Assembly: GCA_045601805.1 (NCBI GenBank)
Contig: JAZSAJ010000059.1
Location: 62,001-126,000 of the forward strand
Source: SIG607 sp045601805
GTDB taxonomy: Bacteria > Bacillota > Clostridia > Oscillospirales > Acutalibacteraceae
Direction of reading: 5' to 3'
DNA: 64,000 nt
Of this stretch, positions 60,538-64,000 are shown in pieces (the stretch's first letter is position 1; each line of letters begins with the position of its first letter). A model generated the notes under the pieces. That model did not search any database, was not told the origin of the DNA, and worked only from the letters and a program-made list of their open reading frames with translations. The position numbers and the translations under genes are program-made.

Positions 60538-60873
60538 CTAAACACACGGCAATTTATCGGCTTTTATTGTTATACTGCATAGCGCCTTTGCCCTTTTTGC
60601 ATTATAAATTTCGGTAATTTCATTAAGTTTTGCGGTGTCGTGAAAATACGAGGCAATTACCCTTGCCGCCATATAACAAATTGCATCTAACTTTACGCTT
60701 TCAGCCGTTATTTCTTCGGTAATAGCGGTTGCATTAGCAATATTTAAATCGCGAAGCGCCAAATTTACAATAAGCAGTTTCTTTTGGGTTAGGGCGTTCC
60801 CCTGTTCTAAAAACTCGTCTTCACTTCGCAAACAAATTAAGCAGGCGGTGTTAAAAATTTCATTCACTGTCAT
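60538..60873 (-). CDS. Small phage connector-like protein
   Basis: 111 residues, almost all helical (VNEIFNTACLICLRSEDEFLEQG, LDAICYMAARVIASYFHDTAKL). Size, helix content and position right after the portal fit a head-tail connector or adaptor. It overlaps the portal gene by 14 bases and has GAGGTGAAG before its ATG. No specific family recognised. Confidence 0.6.
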   Translation of the reverse strand: MTVNEIFNTACLICLRSEDEFLEQGNALTQKKLLIVNLALRDLNIANATAITEEITAESVKLDAICYMAARVIASYFHDTAKLNEITEIYNAKRAKALCSITIKADKLPCV

Positions 60874-62161
60874 TTTGCTTCACCTCAACACTGAATTTCA
60901 TATTCTTATACTTACTTCCGCTAAACACAAAGTTTTCTGCGCCCATAAGTGTACGGCCGTTATAATACCTAACACAAAAATCCAACCAAATTTGCGCCGC
61001 TTCCAAAAGAAAATCCAAATAACGAATTTTTAAAATTTTAATAGAAATATCGTTGTTTTTTACCATAGCGTTTATGGCTGCGGTGTTGTTATAACTAATA
61101 CTTGTATAAAGCGCACCTGCGCCGCCGCACATTTCTAAAGTGTTGTTGGTTAGCGAAGTTATTGCCTGGTTAAAGTTTTCCGAAAAATCGGGCGGTGTTA
61201 TAAAACGAATTGCCCCTGCAACATCTTCACCTTCGCCGTAAATCTTAATAATTTGGCCGGGGTCGTTGCTAATTTCGCCCGTTACGGTATCTCCGTTTAC
61301 CGCCATAATGGGCATTCCCATACTCATAGACGCCCAAACCTGCGCTGTAATAAGACGGTTTATAGCAATTTGGTTGGGCAAAATGTTGGTTATTTCGCTT
61401 TGCCCAAAAATATTGTTTTTAACCTTTTCCCAAGCAAAAATACAAATTGGGTAAAGGGTTAAGTTTGTGTCAAAAGGCTGGCGGATAACCGCATTTTCGG
61501 TTACAACAACCGCCTTAACTTTAATTTCGCCGTTTTGGTCCTTTTCTTTGTAAAACTTGGTATAAACGCTTGTTTTGTTGCCGTAATCCGATTTAATATT
61601 GGCTACCGCCGTTTTACTTCCGCCAAAATAAATTGCCGTATTTTTAAGGGTTTCGGTGTCGCGGTAGTTTTTAATTATAATAAACGGTTGCTTTTGCACA
61701 TCGTCAAGTGTGCAGTCGCCAAAGGCAACATTTAAAATATCTAAAACTTCACAGTTAATATCGGCTTCACCGTTTGGTTCGTTCTGCCAAAATGTATAAA
61801 GCACACCCGTACCGCTAATAAAACTGTCTTTTAGCACTGTGGCTAATTTTTCTTCTAAATGCTTTGCTTTAGCCCAACATTTGAAGTGCGAAGTTAAACT
61901 TTGGGCAACTTGGTTTTCTCCAAAACTAATTTCGGTGTTTTCGCCTGCCAAAACGCCCATTTTGTATTCGCCAATACGCTTTATAATGTTGTGCCTTACA
62001 AGAGGTCGGTTGCTGCTGTATGCAGTGCCGTACCATTGGTCGCCTGCGTAAAACCTTTCGTTCATTTTTGTTTGCTCAAAAAGTCCGCGGCTGCCCATTA
62101 AACTTTTAACGCCTTGCGAAGCGTTATACTGTTTTACAATTTCATTCGGAGTATTTAACAT
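60860..62161 (-). CDS. Phage portal protein (P22-like)
   Basis: 433 residues. NERFYAGDQWYGTAYSSNRPLVRHNIIKRIGEYKMG is a P22-type portal N-terminus, and IFGQSEITNILPNQIAINRLITAQ with INAMVKNNDISIKILKIRYLDFLLEAAQIW matches the crown and stem region. It forms the dodecameric DNA gate at the capsid vertex. GGAGAATGAT precedes the ATG. It lies after the capsid gene, the reverse of the usual order. Confidence 0.85.
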   Translation of the reverse strand: MLNTPNEIVKQYNASQGVKSLMGSRGLFEQTKMNERFYAGDQWYGTAYSSNRPLVRHNIIKRIGEYKMGVLAGENTEISFGENQVAQSLTSHFKCWAKAKHLEEKLATVLKDSFISGTGVLYTFWQNEPNGEADINCEVLDILNVAFGDCTLDDVQKQPFIIIKNYRDTETLKNTAIYFGGSKTAVANIKSDYGNKTSVYTKFYKEKDQNGEIKVKAVVVTENAVIRQPFDTNLTLYPICIFAWEKVKNNIFGQSEITNILPNQIAINRLITAQVWASMSMGMPIMAVNGDTVTGEISNDPGQIIKIYGEGEDVAGAIRFITPPDFSENFNQAITSLTNNTLEMCGGAGALYTSISYNNTAAINAMVKNNDISIKILKIRYLDFLLEAAQIWLDFCVRYYNGRTLMGAENFVFSGSKYKNMKFSVEVKQNDSE

Positions 62162-62213
62162 ATCATTCTCCTTTTTTTAAAACAGGGGGCAGAGGTCATC
62201 TGCCCCCCAAAAA

Positions 62214-63395
62214 TTATTTGCTGTACTTTAAAATACTTGAATCCTGTATAAACATGCCGTTGTAATAAACTTTGGCATAAAAATACTGGGTGTCTTCTGT
62301 TTCATCAATCTGTGACAACAACAATGTGTCTTTGTTCTGGCCTATTAACTTTTTAGAATTAGTTCCGTCTTCGTTACATTCGTACCACTGGTAAGTTAAA
62401 CCGTCATTCATTCCTACTACTTCAACAAGGAATGATCCCATCTCGCCTGCCAAATACTGTTCTTTATTAATTTCTTTCGGGCCCTCGTTCAAAAGATTAT
62501 CCTGTGGGCACCAAGACCAAATTGTGTTCACTTCGCTGTTTTTAACAAACGCATCGTAATAAACACGGAAGTCAAACTTGTAAGCATCGGCTGTGGGGTT
62601 TTGTTCAGGTGTAAATACACGCATTTTTTCGGTTTTCTTAACAAGATGAACACTTGATTTAGGGCAAACAATAATATAATTTTGTTTTGCCTCGCTAACC
62701 GGTGTAAAACCGCCCTCTTCGGTGTTGTTAAAGTTGTAACCGCTTAACATTCTGTCGCTAACAACAGGAATAAGTGCCACACCGTTAAGTGTTTTAACGG
62801 TTGTGTCTACTTCGCCGTTTTTGAAAACGGCGGTGTTAATAAGACCAGCTACATTTTTATCGTTGCAAAGACGGGCATAAACATTGCTTTCAACAAAAGC
62901 AACAAGTTCGCTGTCGTAACCCGATGCTTTGCTAACTTCGGTTGTCATTTCAACAAAAGCTTCGTACGGGTCTTTTGTTACATCTTTAATACAGTTGTCA
63001 TTGTCTTTTGAAATCTTGGCAACTTTAGAAAGCACATAAGCATCACATTCGGGTGCTACTTTGGTGCGAACATATTCGCCAAGAATAGAACCTGCAAGTT
63101 TGGCAACGCCGGTTTCGTCAAGGTCTTCGCGGTCAATCTGAAGTGACCTTGCGCGGTCCATTGTCATTGTGTACGGTGTGTTAGAAACGGTAATGGTGCC
63201 GCTTGTAAAACCGTTTTTGCGGTCGTAATCGGTAAGGCCAACAAAATCGGCTTCGGGAATCATAACGGTTTTGGCGCCCACAAATTTTGCGCCTAAAACA
63301 TTGTCGGCAAAAATGCCTGTTACACTTTTTTGGGCAAACAATTTATCAAGTTCGCCGGAATAAGCAGTTGCTGTTTCAATAGAATTTATTGACAT
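62214..63395 (-). CDS. Major capsid protein
   Basis: 393 residues. The N-terminal part (FAQKSVTGIFADNVLGAKFVGAKTVMIPEADF, RSLQIDREDLDETG) and the central VKTLNGVALIPVVSDRML fit HK97/P22-type capsid folds with an N-arm and A-domain. Residues ~310-393 (FLVEVVGMNDGLTYQWYECNEDG, DTQYFYAKVYYNGMF) form an Ig-like surface domain. GGAGAAAAATT precedes the ATG. Between the scaffold and portal genes. Confidence 0.85.
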   Translation of the reverse strand: MSINSIETATAYSGELDKLFAQKSVTGIFADNVLGAKFVGAKTVMIPEADFVGLTDYDRKNGFTSGTITVSNTPYTMTMDRARSLQIDREDLDETGVAKLAGSILGEYVRTKVAPECDAYVLSKVAKISKDNDNCIKDVTKDPYEAFVEMTTEVSKASGYDSELVAFVESNVYARLCNDKNVAGLINTAVFKNGEVDTTVKTLNGVALIPVVSDRMLSGYNFNNTEEGGFTPVSEAKQNYIIVCPKSSVHLVKKTEKMRVFTPEQNPTADAYKFDFRVYYDAFVKNSEVNTIWSWCPQDNLLNEGPKEINKEQYLAGEMGSFLVEVVGMNDGLTYQWYECNEDGTNSKKLIGQNKDTLLLSQIDETEDTQYFYAKVYYNGMFIQDSSILKYSK

Positions 63396-63410
63396 AATTT
63401 TTCTCCTTTT

Positions 63411-63971
63411 TTAACCCCAAAGACCTTTTAAAAATTCGTATCTTTCGGGGGACATTTCGTTTGTATTTGCGCCTCTCATTGAACCAACCGAAGAAATATT
63501 GTCTATTTCTTCTTGCTCTTTTTTTATTTGTTGCTCAATTTCGTTTCGCGCTTTGTACCTTAAGTATTCATCAAGAATACTTGTATTAAATTTTTTTGAG
63601 TTCTCTTTAACAACTTCGGGTAAAGCCCCTATTTCAATTTCTGGGTAATATTCCTTTAATTCCGAAATACCAAAGTATTCGCCCTTTTCTTCACCCTTTT
63701 CAAGACTCATAATATACCGCGCTGTTTCTTCGTTACCGCCGCAGGCATCAATAAGACCTGCCTTGTGTTTTTCTTGTTTTTCATTTTTTAGTTCTTCTAA
63801 AAACTGAAAAACCGATTGGTTTTCTTCTTTTGCCAAACCCAAAATTTCGCCTTGCAGTTTGTTTAGTTCTTCTTCTGTTTTAAGAAGCCGAACTGCTTCG
63901 TCTTGGTCAATGTTTAAAGTCTTTTCGCCAAACTGTACCTTTAAAATTTCTTTTTCTGCATTCGCTTCCAA
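63411..63971 (-). CDS. Phage scaffolding-like protein
   Basis: 186 residues, mostly acidic and helical with a coiled-coil stretch (EEELNKLQGEILGLAKEENQS, NEIEQQIKKEQEEIDNI). Length, composition and position just upstream of the capsid gene are those of a scaffold. TTG start at 63971 with GGAGG 8 bases upstream. No protease domain is seen. Confidence 0.75.
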   Translation of the reverse strand: MEANAEKEILKVQFGEKTLNIDQDEAVRLLKTEEELNKLQGEILGLAKEENQSVFQFLEELKNEKQEKHKAGLIDACGGNEETARYIMSLEKGEEKGEYFGISELKEYYPEIEIGALPEVVKENSKKFNTSILDEYLRYKARNEIEQQIKKEQEEIDNISSVGSMRGANTNEMSPERYEFLKGLWG

Positions 63972-63974
63972 TTT

Positions 63975-64000
63975 TTATACCTCCTGCGCCGTGCCGTCAT
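63975..64000 (-). CDS. 3' end of an upstream phage gene (uncertain)
   Basis: Only the last eight codons (reading DGTAQEV, then TAA) are in the window. They end 3 bases before the scaffold TTG, with the scaffold SD inside them, as expected for packed phage genes. The frame is one of several possibilities and the gene cannot be identified. Confidence 0.3.

Overview
The window comes from an AT-rich, endospore-forming Firmicute. An uncultured gut-type clostridium (Oscillospirales-like) is the best guess. Evidence is SpoIIE and SpoIID, sigma-A promoters close to TTGACA-N17-TATAAT, strong Shine-Dalgarno (SD) sites, frequent TTG/GTG starts, a clostridial membrane-fused MurF with Ddl, and standalone OadB/OadG sodium-pump subunits. 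I see no tRNA, rRNA or CRISPR array. Taxonomy is inference from gene content only.

Layout. 1-11.8 kb: the end of an ImmA/IrrE peptidase, then ten tightly packed leftward genes that look like one envelope operon (dockerin-bearing glucosaminidase, membrane-anchored cohesin protein, PfoR-like permease, Nth, a membrane protein, CYTH, EamA, alpha/beta hydrolase, membrane-fused MurF, Ddl). It runs from a consensus promoter at 11.45 kb to a terminator at 0.36 kb. 11.8-15 kb: pduL-hemW-phosphatase, then a divergent SLOG/XRE pair with palindromic operators. 15-22.6 kb: spoIIE, divergent from mnmE-mnmG-rsmG and a ParB-like gene that apparently starts at ACG, followed by a 276-bp inverted-repeat element. 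22.7-28.2 kb: LtaS-like enzyme, membrane protein, spoIID, greA, lysS.

28.1-33.5 kb: a probable 5.3-kb genomic island between two 63-bp copies of the lysS 3' end plus terminator. It carries a small membrane protein, a DUF4143-type ATPase and two membrane zinc-ribbon proteins. No integrase is visible, but phased direct repeats like integrase arm sites lie at the right end. Just beyond is a second divergent XRE/SLOG pair.

34.3-57.2 kb: mostly housekeeping and accessory genes. These are TSCPD protein; oadB-oadG-rluA; HU; AbrB-zapA-U32 peptidase; mgtE behind a structured leader (candidate riboswitch); a second inverted-repeat element; ATP-grasp-thrC-thrB; a ribbon-helix-helix (RHH) regulator divergent from a small Cys protein; pgk-tpiA-gpmI; trmL; asnA; a PocR-AraC regulator divergent from a TIM-barrel-like protein and a DMT transporter; and a CPA2 antiporter. 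57.3-64 kb: a compact leftward phage structural block (scaffold, capsid, P22-type portal, connector, large tail-hub-like protein, holin, amidase) that continues past the right edge.

The strongest leads are the lysS island, the two XRE/SLOG modules, the cohesin/dockerin pair in the envelope operon, the mgtE leader, the two inverted-repeat elements, the ACG start and the tail-poor phage block. Names rest on motif recognition by eye; no database search was run.
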